The notes beneath the pieces are model-generated. The model saw nothing but the letters and a program-made list of their open reading frames with translations, searched no databases and was not told the origin of the DNA. A program made the translations under genes and the position numbers. A stretch of DNA of 64,000 nt, taken from positions 1-64,000 of the forward strand of contig NZ_KE383918.1 in assembly GCF_000422785.1 (NCBI RefSeq). The letters run 5' to 3'. How positions within the stretch are numbered: the stretch's first letter is position 1; each line of letters starts with the position of its first letter. Below, in pieces: positions 10,159 to 18,860 of this stretch. The stretch comes from Pseudovibrio exalbescens DSM 16456. GTDB lineage: Bacteria > Pseudomonadota > Alphaproteobacteria > Rhizobiales > Stappiaceae.

Positions 10159-12204
10159 CTACGAACGTTTTAGCCCGGCAGCGAATAGCGTAGCTTCATT
10201 TCTTGCCCAAGCGTCATTCACAAGATCCTGCCATTGGATCACTTCGATTGATCCATTTACATCTCCGCTAAGGCTCATGAAGCGTCCTTGTCCGTTTGCA
10301 GACTTTGGCCAAGTGGAAAGTTGATCTTTTAGATCTCCGACGATATCGGCCACGACATAGCAATAAAAAACACAATCGTTAGAGATGCGAATGCGCTCAC
10401 TATTGAAGCCTTCGATTTCCTCCCCGCGTAGCTCATTGATATATTTGGTGATTTGATAATGTATCTGATCGCTAGAACCATAGTTTCTTCGCCCAGGTTT
10501 CTTGAATTCCACGATCATGACTTTGTCGAGAGGGCGTGATGTGTCGACCTTTTCTCCACCAAAATTCGGATCAGCAACTCCCAGCCCGCTCGCAAAATCC
10601 CATACAATGAGGTCTGCCCTGTCCGGGTTCTCGGAGCCTATTAGTAAATCATCAAATCGCTTGTCTGAAGAAAATGCACGGGTGAAGGCAAGCCGTTCAT
10701 CCAGAATCCAAAGATCATGAGCACGGGAACGTTTTTCAGAAGGGTTGTTTCCCTGCACATGCATTGGAACGATAAAGGAGTGAAGGGTTTTTTCGAGATG
10801 AAAGTCGTTCTTTTTGCCATCAATTTGACGAACTCGCCTTAGCAAGTTGTCCATGAGTTCCAATACGAGTTTTCGTCTGACAACATGCTGGGCTAACGCA
10901 AGTCTTTCTGAATTCTGGAGTTCTGAAACGGTTTTTTCTAGAGTATCTTCGAAAGAACTCGGTATCTCATCATTCTTTTCGAGTAACTCAATAGCTTTTT
11001 CCATCGCAGACTGGCGTTCTTCGTCTCTACGAATTTGGTATTTTACCAGTCCGGTTGCGAACTCTTCAGCAGAATTAGCGTGATAGGGAACCCGTGAAAG
11101 CTGCGTTTCGGCATCATCGAACCCGTAGATAGGATGCCTAGTTACAAAGTTTTCGTAGTTACCCTTGCGTTTTGTTTCATACTGTTCTTTTTGCTGTGCT
11201 AGGACGTCATTTCTTACACGTTCAACGCACCTTCTGGATATTTCATTCAATATCTTTTCGGGGATGTTAAACGCTGTTCGCCCCTCATTTACACGGTCAT
11301 CAAAATACTCGCTTGTAACGCAGCCATGGAAAAACAAATCATCACGTTCGCCAATATTTACGGCTGGGAAGCCAATCAGACTGTCAACTTTCCTAGATTC
11401 AACGGTTCTCCCGTTTGCTAAAAGGTGAAGCTGATGATTGCCATCAAGGCCAGTACTGGCTTCTTTGTCGCAGGCAAAGCCCTTTACGCTAAATTTCCCG
11501 TAACCATCGATTTCAAATTCACCTGTGTTTAGTTCTTTGGCGATCACGAGTTTCGATGTTTCGGAAGGGTATTGTGTAATGTCGCCATCTAGATTTACTT
11601 GGACGGCAGGTCCGCTTCCAACTAAAAAATCAGCAATAAAATGGGCGCTAAAGTATCTAAGAAAGGTCGGCTTCTGTTTCGGAAAACGATCTTGATAACT
11701 CGTTCCTCGGAGTCCTTCACAGATGATGGTCGTGCCGCGCTCTGTACGCCCAACATAGCCACTTTCAAGCTCTTCTTCTACAATTTGCTCATCATTTCCA
11801 AGAACGAACCGAAAGCACCGTCGCTTAAGTTCACCACCCTCAAAATATAGGCTTTCAACGCTCACTTTTTGAAACGCATCAAGCCAAAATAATCGACCAA
11901 CCCCTTTGCCACCCTTTTTTACTTTGTAGTCTGTATCGATAGTTTGAAACGCCTCGTATCGTTCATCATCGAGACCTACGCCATTGTCTGATACCTCGAC
12001 ACGAAATCTTGTTGGTTTGGACAGGTTTGTGATATTGACCAGCACCGAACCAGAAGTTTTTCTTTCTTGTCCTTCGTTTCGATCTTCAATTGCATAGAAT
12101 GCATTGCTAATGGCCTCAAAAAGAGGCTGCAGAGCTTGAGACGCATTGGCTGGTTTAGGTAGTTTTCGTACCCGGTTTTCGATGTTTGGTATTAGTTTTG
12201 GCAA
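10159..12204 (-). CDS. GHKL (Hsp90/MutL-like) ATPase with C-terminal PD-(D/E)XK nuclease domain
   Basis: 681 residues. The N-terminal GHKL ATP-binding motifs are EAISNAFYAIED (N box, about residues 30-41), DNGVGLD (G1) and GGKGVGRLFWLDAF (G2). The middle is a long linker and helical region. Near the C-terminus DLIVWDF, followed about 45 residues later by VMIVEFKKPGR, fits a D...ExK active site of the restriction-endonuclease fold. The start is TTG 12204 (after GAGAGAG); no better start lies nearby. It lies 72 bp downstream of hipA on the same strand and may share its promoter. ATP-gated nuclease action against invading DNA is inferred. Low GC content suggests transfer. Confidence 0.8.
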   Translation of the reverse strand: MPKLIPNIENRVRKLPKPANASQALQPLFEAISNAFYAIEDRNEGQERKTSGSVLVNITNLSKPTRFRVEVSDNGVGLDDERYEAFQTIDTDYKVKKGGKGVGRLFWLDAFQKVSVESLYFEGGELKRRCFRFVLGNDEQIVEEELESGYVGRTERGTTIICEGLRGTSYQDRFPKQKPTFLRYFSAHFIADFLVGSGPAVQVNLDGDITQYPSETSKLVIAKELNTGEFEIDGYGKFSVKGFACDKEASTGLDGNHQLHLLANGRTVESRKVDSLIGFPAVNIGERDDLFFHGCVTSEYFDDRVNEGRTAFNIPEKILNEISRRCVERVRNDVLAQQKEQYETKRKGNYENFVTRHPIYGFDDAETQLSRVPYHANSAEEFATGLVKYQIRRDEERQSAMEKAIELLEKNDEIPSSFEDTLEKTVSELQNSERLALAQHVVRRKLVLELMDNLLRRVRQIDGKKNDFHLEKTLHSFIVPMHVQGNNPSEKRSRAHDLWILDERLAFTRAFSSDKRFDDLLIGSENPDRADLIVWDFASGLGVADPNFGGEKVDTSRPLDKVMIVEFKKPGRRNYGSSDQIHYQITKYINELRGEEIEGFNSERIRISNDCVFYCYVVADIVGDLKDQLSTWPKSANGQGRFMSLSGDVNGSIEVIQWQDLVNDAWARNEATLFAAGLKRS

Positions 12205-12276
12205 ATTTGACTCTCTCGAAATACAATTAGAAATAGCATTGCAATTTTATTTGATGTTGTCACTCTGAATTTTCTA

Positions 12277-13578
12277 TTAGTCTAATCGTTTAAGTCTGTC
12301 CGAAATTGCCCCTTGAACTGAGTCTATCAAAGCAGCCGGAAATCCCTTCGGAAGTTCCTTTATCGTTTTTTCAATGGCCTTTGGAACGTCCTGATGAAGT
12401 TCATCGAATAGGCTTCCTACGGCATCCTTTGACAAGCCTGCTTCGACACCCGTTTCGAGAATATGCCGCCCGTAAATGTTCTCGATCTTGTAATGATTGG
12501 ATTTGCCAAAGCGCATGGCCAGCTTGAAATCTTTCCGCTGGATCTGGCCTTGATCATAAGTTGGCTGCACCGTTAGCACGTCGTAAAGCGGCGTCATGCG
12601 GAAGCGGCCGCCAGGCATAAGTGCAATACTGAAATTCTTCGCATGGCCATCTGTCGCGCCCATCAGCCAGAACAGAATATTTGCTTTGAAAAAGTCCAGC
12701 CGATCTTGCGTCGGCTCATCACTCCCGCGCAGTCTGTCGATGATTTCAACGATGCCGGGGCCGCCTTCATTTTGATATTTTCTTGTCGGTGGGATTGAAA
12801 GTACCTGACAGCAGTCTTCTTGCGGCAGGCGGATCAGACGGCCATCCTTCGCCCAGCGACGATCAAACCTCTCGATAACAAGAGCTTTGCGTTTTCCGAA
12901 CGTCGCCATTTCGACATTGGCTGTGCGTAAGCCAAATGCCTCAAGGAGTTTCAGGCACAGATATTCGTTTTCAACGCTGTCCGATAAATCCATGCCGTTC
13001 GGCAGCTTGCCTATCTGCGGCTTGATGATGTGTGTTGTTGGCGTTGTTCCCGATGGCTCAATCCATTGGCCTTCATGGTAGAGCAGCGCGGTTTTTTCCT
13101 GCGCACCCGCGATGGAAATCCTGAAATCTCTCTCTTTACGGATACCCAGAGGCGCAACATCGAGGTCGTTTAGCATCTCTTCGATTTGCTTGTCGCTGAC
13201 AGGTTCTCCGCTCAGATTGCTGGTCGCTTGCGGTTCTTCTCCTTCCGGTAAGAATTGCAACGCGCCGATGCAGTCACGTCCAATTTCCGAAAGCATACTG
13301 TAAGCATCTGTGCCCTGGGCACCGACGCGTTCGGCAACGCGTTTTCGGATGTCGTCGTTGTCTGGAAGCAGGTTGTCGAATACGGCCATCACGGGTGCGC
13401 CGACATACCGATCCTTGCGAAGGGGCAAGGAAAGGGAAACGGGCATAGTACTTTCCCAAGCCAGCCAAGTCTTGTCATATGCGAAGCTGATGGCGCCCGT
13501 GCTTTCACGCGTAAGCGTGCCAACATGGCGCGTATTCATGAAAACGCTCAAGGGTTGATAGCTTCTCCGGCGTCCCAT
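12277..13578 (-). CDS. hipA: HipA-family serine/threonine kinase toxin
   Basis: 433 residues with the HipA layout: N-terminal couple-HipA segment (VFMNTRHVGTLTRE, ISFAYDKTWL), FDNLLPDN, then the kinase core. The nucleotide-binding loop is ISIAGAQEKTALL, and the catalytic and Mg-binding loops are TDGHAKNFSIAL and MTPLYDVL. These are the expected Asp, Lys and Asn residues, so the kinase looks intact. HipA of E. coli phosphorylates glutamyl-tRNA synthetase; the target here is not known. The start codon directly follows the hipB stop. The pair is the first part of a leftward unit that may extend into the GHKL nuclease gene. Confidence 0.93.
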   Translation of the reverse strand: MGRRRSYQPLSVFMNTRHVGTLTRESTGAISFAYDKTWLAWESTMPVSLSLPLRKDRYVGAPVMAVFDNLLPDNDDIRKRVAERVGAQGTDAYSMLSEIGRDCIGALQFLPEGEEPQATSNLSGEPVSDKQIEEMLNDLDVAPLGIRKERDFRISIAGAQEKTALLYHEGQWIEPSGTTPTTHIIKPQIGKLPNGMDLSDSVENEYLCLKLLEAFGLRTANVEMATFGKRKALVIERFDRRWAKDGRLIRLPQEDCCQVLSIPPTRKYQNEGGPGIVEIIDRLRGSDEPTQDRLDFFKANILFWLMGATDGHAKNFSIALMPGGRFRMTPLYDVLTVQPTYDQGQIQRKDFKLAMRFGKSNHYKIENIYGRHILETGVEAGLSKDAVGSLFDELHQDVPKAIEKTIKELPKGFPAALIDSVQGAISDRLKRLD

Positions 13579-13830
13579 CTAAAACAGCGCGTCCATAGAG
13601 GACGGCACACCCTTACTGCGGGGTTGTACCTGGATCTCAAGATCCAAAGCCGCAAGCACGTCAAAAAGCGTTTCCATCTTGGTGCTCGCTACGCCGTTTT
13701 CTATCTTGGAAATGGTTTCCTGCCACAGGCCGCTTCTTGAGGCGAGTTCTGTTTGAGAGAGCCTGCGTTCCTTTCGTGCTTCACGAATGGCGTGGCCTAT
13801 ATCTTTTGGTGTTCGTGCTAACTGTTTCAT
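13579..13830 (-). CDS. hipB: HipB-type XRE antitoxin and repressor
   Basis: 83 residues, almost entirely an XRE helix-turn-helix: AIREARKERRLSQTELASRSGLWQETISKIENG. The C-terminal tail EIQVQPRSKG is typical of HipB. It neutralises HipA and should repress its own promoter. Four inverted repeats TATGA-N8-TCATA lie immediately upstream of its start (13851-13949) and are the likely operators. Confidence 0.93.
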   Translation of the reverse strand: MKQLARTPKDIGHAIREARKERRLSQTELASRSGLWQETISKIENGVASTKMETLFDVLAALDLEIQVQPRSKGVPSSMDALF

Positions 13831-13850
13831 ATGTCGACTCCTTTTTTAAC

Positions 13851-13949
13851 TATGATCTTTAAATCATAAAGAGTCAATATGATTTACGGCTCATATGGGG
13901 TTATTATGACGCGTAGATCATAAAGAATAAATATGATCTGGGGGTCATA
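13851..13949. promoter_or_regulatory. hipBA operator array: four TATGA-N8-TCATA palindromes phased at 27 bp
   Basis: Palindromes lie at 13851-13868, 13878-13895, 13905-13922 and 13932-13949. Each has perfect TATGA and TCATA half-sites with an 8-bp spacer whose sequence varies. Start-to-start distance is 27 bp each time. The first is 20 bp upstream of the hipB start. E. coli HipB also binds palindromes with an 8-bp spacer (TATCC-N8-GGATA), so these are read as HipB sites. Phasing near 2.5 helical turns would put neighbouring dimers on alternating faces of the DNA. Confidence 0.88.
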
Positions 13950-14334
13950 GAGTTGAGTTGAAAGGCAACTGACTGAGTTAAATGTGACTCACGCTTTGAA
14001 CTCAATCGTGACACCTTCGCGCGACTCAAAAATCGCAAGCCCATTTCCAGGGCGTCCGGGCGGGCTGTCGTGAACCGAGCCTGAAGTCTCGGCCATTCGG
14101 CTTCCATCCCTGACGCATGTGCATTGAGCTGCTTTGCAGCGCTTTTCCGAGTGATCGGGGAAGCCAAGAGGCTTTGCCTCTTTCTCCCCGCAAGGAAAAT
14201 AGACACTGGCCGTGGCTCGGCTTTGCCTGCGCCCGCACCACCCAGCATCGATTTTCCTTGTCCCCTCCCATCTCCATCCTCGGCCGGAAGCAGGGTTGCA
14301 TGAACAACCCACTTTTGATTTGGAGGATTTATCA
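13950..14334. other. intergenic region upstream of ardA
   Basis: 385 bp without a convincing gene. It holds a small dyad around AAGAGGCTTTGCCTCTTT (14167-14185) and a GC-rich stretch before the ardA ribosome binding site (TGGAGG). It probably carries the ardA promoter. I see no other structure. Confidence 0.5.
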
Positions 14335-14841
14335 ATGACTTATCTTTTTGCTCAGCCCTACGACATTTCGGCGCAAGGCTTCTATTTTTCTGATTTTGAA
14401 GACTATCAAACCAAGGCTGCCAAGGCCGTAAACAGCTATGGGCAGCGCGTGGAAGAATTCGAGATTCAGTTTATCGATGGCGATGACATCGATTGCGAAC
14501 TCGCCAAAGCCTACGGCATCAATCAGGCCAATCTGAAAAGCTATTTTAGTGCCGTTGACGAACTGGACGACGACGAAAAGAAAACGGTGATTTTGGCCGT
14601 GGGTGAATGCGGCTACGACATTGAGCGTGTCTTGGGGCATATCGGCGGTGTGGATCTAGACATCTACTATGTGTCCAGCATGCGCGAACTAGCCGAGCAG
14701 TTTGTCGAAGAAGGCCTGTTCGGTGAGATCCCCGAACGCCTGCAATACTACCTCGATTATGATGCAATCGCCCGTGACCTGTCGGTGGATTACACCGAGA
14801 CAGTCATCGCTGGTGAAACCCTCATCTATCGCTGCGCGTAA
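14335..14841 (+). CDS. ardA: ArdA-family antirestriction protein
   Basis: 168 residues. Recognised from the alphaproteobacterial ArdA pattern: FAQPYDISAQGFYF at the N-terminus, VEEFEIQFIDGDDIDCELAKAYGINQ in the middle, and LAEQFVEEGLFGEIPERLQYYLDYDAIARDLSVDYTE at the C-terminus. The protein is highly acidic, as expected for a DNA mimic that occupies type I restriction enzymes. Its role is to protect an incoming element during transfer. ATG 14335 with TGGAGG upstream is chosen over a longer open frame from 14212. The next gene starts 12 nt downstream and is probably co-transcribed. Confidence 0.9.
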   Translation: MTYLFAQPYDISAQGFYFSDFEDYQTKAAKAVNSYGQRVEEFEIQFIDGDDIDCELAKAYGINQANLKSYFSAVDELDDDEKKTVILAVGECGYDIERVLGHIGGVDLDIYYVSSMRELAEQFVEEGLFGEIPERLQYYLDYDAIARDLSVDYTETVIAGETLIYRCA

Positions 14842-14853
14842 GGGGAGGGGATT

Positions 14854-15285
14854 ATGACACAGACCGAAATCTTTAAAACAGAATTGGAGTGCGGAGGATA
14901 TAGCGCCGGACATCCTTGGTATTATCTGCTCGGCGGCAAGCGCCCGACTTTGAAGCAAATCAGCGCCTATGCCGAGCGTTTTGAAAAGCGAGGATACAGG
15001 GCAGAAGAAATCGACGCAGCGCACAGATTGCCCGAGCCAAAACGCACGCAAGTTCTATTAAAGATCCGCGCTGAAATCATGGAAGGACTGCGCAGGGACA
15101 TGAGCGGTTATCGCGAAGCCGTAAGGAACCTATCGGCCTATAGGAAAAACCACCAACCCGAAGCCAGCCCAAAAATCTGCGATGATGCGCATGTCGCGAT
15201 GAGCCTGAAATTCTCCCACCTTTTGAATGATTTCATCCATCTGCAGAAGCTGGATTCAGTGCCCTCGCAGCTCGATCTATTTTGA
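14854..15285 (+). CDS. small unknown protein co-transcribed with ardA
   Basis: 143 residues, charged and soluble, with helical segments (LKQISAYAERFEKRGYRAEEIDAAHRL, LLKIRAEIMEGLRRDMSGYREAV). It starts 12 nt after ardA with an AGGGGAGGGG ribosome binding site, so it is read as the second gene of that operon. No family recognised. A hairpin at 15292-15314 follows and may terminate the operon. Confidence 0.72.
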   Translation: MTQTEIFKTELECGGYSAGHPWYYLLGGKRPTLKQISAYAERFEKRGYRAEEIDAAHRLPEPKRTQVLLKIRAEIMEGLRRDMSGYREAVRNLSAYRKNHQPEASPKICDDAHVAMSLKFSHLLNDFIHLQKLDSVPSQLDLF

Positions 15286-15291
15286 TTGGTA

Positions 15292-15314
15292 GGAAGGGCA
15301 AGTCTCTTGCCCTT
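15292..15314 (+). terminator. hairpin after the ardA operon
   Basis: GAAGGGCAAG and CTTGCCCTTC pair around a three-base loop just after the preceding gene. There is no long T run, so it may act as a rho-dependent or mRNA-stabilising stem. Confidence 0.5.
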
Positions 15315-15443
15315 CTGCCCCATGGCGAATGTGGGGGGGCGCGGGAAAGCGAATGAGCGCAAGGGGATGGTGCGGGCGCAAGGCTCCGCCTGAGCCTCGG
15401 TTCCCCTTGTCCCGCAGCGGGGCAAAGCCCCTAGAAATTTTTG

Positions 15444-15481
15444 AGCCGATTTTGGCCGTGTGATCGGCAAAAATCGGCTCG
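15444..15481. repeat. inverted repeat next to a small leftward gene
   Basis: GAGCCGATTTT and AAAATCGGCTC are perfect inverted arms with a spacer of about 16 bp. The repeat lies just beyond the end of the small leftward gene at 15492 and may end its transcript. Confidence 0.55.
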
Positions 15482-15491
15482 CCCGTCTCCG

Positions 15492-15686
15492 CTAAGGTGC
15501 AGGAGACGGGATCTGGCTGCGCCAGTTCAATTCGGCCTCGATAGCCGCCAGCGTGGCGCGGATTGCAGGTAAATCCGCAGGATCGATCTGCGGGCAGGTC
15601 AATGCGCGGAAAAGCAGCTTTTGCAATCCATACAGCGCCTGATCACTGAGCCTTCTAAGTTCATCTCGTCTAATCCATCCATTCAT
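15492..15686 (-). CDS. small unknown mobile-element protein
   Basis: 64 residues from ATG 15686, chosen because GGAGG lies six bases upstream; a longer frame to 15770 has no such site. The sequence MNGWIRRDELRRLSDQALYGLQ then runs into a helix-rich remainder (AIRATLAAIEAELNWR). It looks like a small helical hairpin protein. No family recognised, but the strong ribosome binding site and element context support a real gene. Confidence 0.6.
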   Translation of the reverse strand: MNGWIRRDELRRLSDQALYGLQKLLFRALTCPQIDPADLPAIRATLAAIEAELNWRSQIPSPAP

Positions 15687-16134
15687 TTGAGCCTCCGTTT
15701 CGCATCTGACCCAGACCATCCGGGTCGTCTTGCTGATCGGAAGTCGCATGCGGCTGTTCGGCGATAACACCCATCAGGGGCGCAACATTCGTGGAGCAGG
15801 AAGGGCGTCAGCCATCCTTGTCATCAAGCAGGGCAGACCATGCCAGAACCGAAAAAAGCCATAGACCCGCGTGATCGCAGGGACAGCAGAAAACGGTGCG
15901 TTGAAGTTTGGATAGGCGTTGGTGAAACGTATTCGAAGCGCCAGTGATCCGCCGTTGGATCGGCAAAGGCATGTCTTTTACGCAAATCGTCCTGAGCCGA
16001 ACGTGGGCTGCCGTCAAGTGCCTGCCCGCGCCAGTTCGCTATCGCTCACCCGTGTTGGACATGACCGCGAGCCCTCATCCGTCCGGTCTATCGGAGCGGC
16101 GTAGACAAGCCAAACCGAACCAAAGGAGGAAATC
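15687..16134. other. gene-poor element backbone
   Basis: 448 bp with no convincing gene. A 35-codon frame at 15840-15947 (MPEPKKAIDPRDRRDSRKRC onward) and an overlapping GTG frame beginning IRRWIGKGMSFTQIVLSRTW look like pieces of small DNA-binding proteins but lack support. A strong AAAGGAGG at the right end belongs to the gene at 16135. Confidence 0.4.
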
Positions 16135-16356
16135 ATGGTTAACAATCAAAACGAAAACCAAACCAATCAACAATCCCAGAACGCACCGGACTTTCTGGCC
16201 TGGCACGTCATCGACAAAGGTGAAAAGTCGTTCTGGAACAAAGTCGGCGCCGCCTGGAAACACAAGGACGACAAGGGCTTTACGATCCAGCTTGAAGTCG
16301 TCCCCATCAATGGCCGCATCGTCATGCGCAGACCGATGGACGATCCGCGCAACTAA
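16135..16356 (+). CDS. small conserved-looking unknown protein
   Basis: 73 residues preceded by an ideal AAAGGAGG. A Gln/Asn-rich N-terminus of about 18 residues leads to a compact domain: FLAWHVIDKGEKSFWNKVGAAWKHKDDKGFTIQLEVVPINGRIVMR. The pattern of aromatic and beta-strand residues suggests a small beta-rich fold of the kind common on alphaproteobacterial conjugative elements. Function unknown. Confidence 0.75.
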   Translation: MVNNQNENQTNQQSQNAPDFLAWHVIDKGEKSFWNKVGAAWKHKDDKGFTIQLEVVPINGRIVMRRPMDDPRN

Positions 16357-16393
16357 AACCGGATCAGGAGCGCCAAACGGCGCTCCGCTCCCT

Positions 16394-16732
16394 TCAATCC
16401 TCTATTTCTTCAAGCGGGCAGATGTCAGGCCAGCTCACATACGCGTCAAATTCCAGCGTGCGTAGAAAACGCTCACTGATCGCCGCGTTCACAAGCTCCT
16501 CATATTCGCAGAACAGCCGAACCAGCGAATAGAATTGATAACTCCGCAGATCGCCCGCCTGCATATAGTCCTGCGCGATATCTTGAGCCAAATACAGGCC
16601 GAGTGTGCCAGCGGCAGCATAATTCCCGCTTTGCCGCGCAAGCTTGGCGTTGATTGCCGCCAAATCCATCAAGAATTCGGCCTCTTCCCTGATATCCGCA
16701 ATCAAAAAGCGGTAGCGCTCTTCTCCGTCCAT
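16394..16732 (-). CDS. small helical protein of unknown function
   Basis: 112 residues from ATG 16732, chosen for GGAG seven bases upstream. Largely helical (DIREEAEFLMDLAAINAKLARQ, LGLYLAQDIAQDYMQAG, YSLVRLFCEYEELVNAAI) and acidic. No family recognised. It converges on the gene at 16135, with only 37 bp between. Confidence 0.6.
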   Translation of the reverse strand: MDGEERYRFLIADIREEAEFLMDLAAINAKLARQSGNYAAAGTLGLYLAQDIAQDYMQAGDLRSYQFYSLVRLFCEYEELVNAAISERFLRTLEFDAYVSWPDICPLEEIED

Positions 16733-16874
16733 GCCTGTCTCCTGCCATGTGTTTTGTTGCAAAAACACTGGCAAGGGAGCGGTGCATGTGCTTGCCCGCC
16801 GTGGGATCTGTCAGGATGAATTCAGGAAAATAAGATGCGGATCACAGTAAAATTAAGTTATTCAAAGTATTTAT

Positions 16875-16898
16875 ACAATAAATCAAGTGTATTATTGT
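16875..16898. promoter_or_regulatory. perfect 7-bp inverted repeat upstream of the fibre gene
   Basis: ACAATAA and TTATTGT flank a 10-bp spacer in the AT-rich leader of the S74 fibre gene, about 70 bp before its start. It could be an operator. A recombinase site is less likely because no second copy was found. Confidence 0.5.
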
Positions 16899-16966
16899 TT
16901 ATTTAAGAAATATTTGAGACAATTCAATAGTATTGCGTGATTTTTTGTTATTTTATGGGGTCGGAT

Positions 16967-18859
16967 ATGAGATTACTTGCTTTTTTTATTGTATTTGGAT
17001 TCGCTGCATTCCTTTCATCGCAGCAAGCTTACGCTGATTGTGTGAACCCGCCGGGCAAAGAAAGCAAGATCATCTATAACCGCGACCATAAGGCGATGCA
17101 GTTCTGTAACGGCACAGCATGGACCGGTATGGCGGGTGGTTCTTCTTCCATCATGGAAGGCGATACGATGGTTGAGGGGTGGCCGGATGCTATTGCCTGT
17201 ACAACCACGTCCGGAACCCTCAGTGGGCAGAGTTTTATTCTTTATAACTCTTTTGAGAACGCAGGTTCGACTTATCGAGCTTACGTTTCAGCGCAAAATA
17301 ATAGCAACCCACCAAAATACGTAAGGCTAACCATCAACAACGACGGAAGTTTTGGTGGCCTGTTGGAAATACAAGTTTCAACATCCTCAACTGCGATAAC
17401 AGGTTCGTGTACAAACAAATCAATCTCGGAACTCTACGAAGATGGCCAAGCCTTTAACTTCGTTGGTGGTGGTGTTGTTGGTGGTGCTGGTGGAGCGGAT
17501 ACGCTGGCGGGGTTGAGCTGTTCGGACGGGCAGATGGTTGTCTATGACGATGCAAGCTCGGCTTGGGTCTGCGTGGATGTGAGCGCATCCGGCGCGGCGG
17601 ACAATCTCGGCGATCACACTGCAACGCAGGATCTAGACCTCGCCACCCATGAAATCCTAAACGTGTCGGGCATCGCCGTTTCACCCGTCGCAGGAGCAGG
17701 AAAGCCCAACAATTTCGAAAACCCCAGCCTCTGGACGCAATCCGGCTCCGATATCTACGTCACAGGCGGCAATGTCGGGATCGGGACGGCGAGTCCTGCT
17801 GACACCTTACATGTCCACTCAATTGGTGCGACGGGCTTAAAGCACAGCCGAAATGGAATACCGACACAATTTATGCAGCGAGTTTCTAACAACGGTTCCG
17901 TGGACACTCTGATTACATCGGTCGATGGAAACGATAACGCAGGGATAGCGATCGACGAGAACGGCAATGTCGGGATTGGGACGACGAGTCCTACAGCGAA
18001 GCTGCATTTTGCTAATGATGTGGCTGGTGCTGGTGATGCCAACATGATTCAATTGTACAATGATAACGGTGGTATAATTTATGGGTTCGGCATGCAGAGC
18101 GGGGGTTTAAGCTATAGGGGCGGTGCCCACATTTTTTATTCAGCAGATGCGAGCACCGAATACATGCGCATAGCTAACTCAGGCAATCTCGGGCTCGGGA
18201 CGATATCGCCCAAAGAGGAACTTCATATCAAAGGGAATGCTGCTTTGCTCGTCCTTGAAGGTACAGATCATGCTTATATGGAGTTTTTTCCAGATACTTA
18301 CGCTGGTGGTCGGAAAGCTTATGTCGGATTTGGAGGTACAGGTGAAAATTTTACAATTGGGAATGAAGAAGCAACCGGAAGTATTATTCTAAACACATCA
18401 GCGGCCGGAACTGAATTTCTAGTTTCAGATTCGGGTAACACAGGGGTCGGGGTTAGTAGTCCATCCTACAAGCTTCATGTAGGTGGCCAAGTCGCGGGTA
18501 ACGCCGCCTACGTCAACACGTCCGATGCGCGGTTGAAGAAGGATGTCGCGGATATTTCTTATGGCATTTCCGACGTCATGAAATTGCGCCCTGTCACCTT
18601 CTATTGGAAGGATCAAGATGCGGACTGGCAGCAAGGCCGTAAGGTTGGTTTGATCGCCCAAGAAGTTGAGAAAATCGCGCCTGAAGTTGTTTCTACCGCT
18701 GATGATGAAATGAAGACCAAGAGCATCGCCTACGGCGATCTCGTCCCGCTCCTCATCAAGTCTGTGCAGGAGCAACAAGCGATGATCGAGAAGCTTGAAG
18801 CGGCCAATGATAATCTCACTCAGAAAGTCGATGCTTTAGAGAAAGCCGCCGATCAATAA
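16967..18859 (+). CDS. secreted fibre-like protein with C-terminal S74 intramolecular chaperone
   Basis: 630 residues. Start ATG 16967 gives a clean signal peptide (MRLLAFFIVFGFAAFLSSQQAYA). The body is Gly/Asn-rich and carries four repeats of the type GN(V/L/T)G(I/L/V)G followed by SPxxxLH, at roughly residues 265, 340, 405 and 490. Such repeats occur in trimeric phage tail fibres. The C-terminus (SDARLKKDVADISYGISDVMKL, GRKVGLIAQEVEKIAPEVV) is the S74 auto-cleaving chaperone with its Ser-Asp site, followed by a coiled coil (AMIEKLEAANDNLTQKVDALEKAA). A signal peptide is unusual for a phage fibre, so this is more likely an exported surface fibre or adhesin. It abuts a convergent serine recombinase gene. 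Confidence 0.85.
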   Translation: MRLLAFFIVFGFAAFLSSQQAYADCVNPPGKESKIIYNRDHKAMQFCNGTAWTGMAGGSSSIMEGDTMVEGWPDAIACTTTSGTLSGQSFILYNSFENAGSTYRAYVSAQNNSNPPKYVRLTINNDGSFGGLLEIQVSTSSTAITGSCTNKSISELYEDGQAFNFVGGGVVGGAGGADTLAGLSCSDGQMVVYDDASSAWVCVDVSASGAADNLGDHTATQDLDLATHEILNVSGIAVSPVAGAGKPNNFENPSLWTQSGSDIYVTGGNVGIGTASPADTLHVHSIGATGLKHSRNGIPTQFMQRVSNNGSVDTLITSVDGNDNAGIAIDENGNVGIGTTSPTAKLHFANDVAGAGDANMIQLYNDNGGIIYGFGMQSGGLSYRGGAHIFYSADASTEYMRIANSGNLGLGTISPKEELHIKGNAALLVLEGTDHAYMEFFPDTYAGGRKAYVGFGGTGENFTIGNEEATGSIILNTSAAGTEFLVSDSGNTGVGVSSPSYKLHVGGQVAGNAAYVNTSDARLKKDVADISYGISDVMKLRPVTFYWKDQDADWQQGRKVGLIAQEVEKIAPEVVSTADDEMKTKSIAYGDLVPLLIKSVQEQQAMIEKLEAANDNLTQKVDALEKAADQ

Positions 18860-18860
18860 T

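Noticed and set aside
13851-13949. CRISPR-like regular spacing
   Set aside because: The repeated unit is an 18-bp palindrome with only 9-bp linkers in front of hipB. No cas genes are present, so these are operators.
14212-14841. Longer ardA start at 14212
   Set aside because: The ArdA family begins with the FAQPYD segment, and a TGGAGG site precedes ATG 14335. The extra 41 codons are proline/histidine-rich with no homology.
15840-15947. 35-codon frame and overlapping GTG frame with helix-turn-helix-like text
   Set aside because: Too short, no ribosome binding site, and no clear family; left as unexplained backbone.
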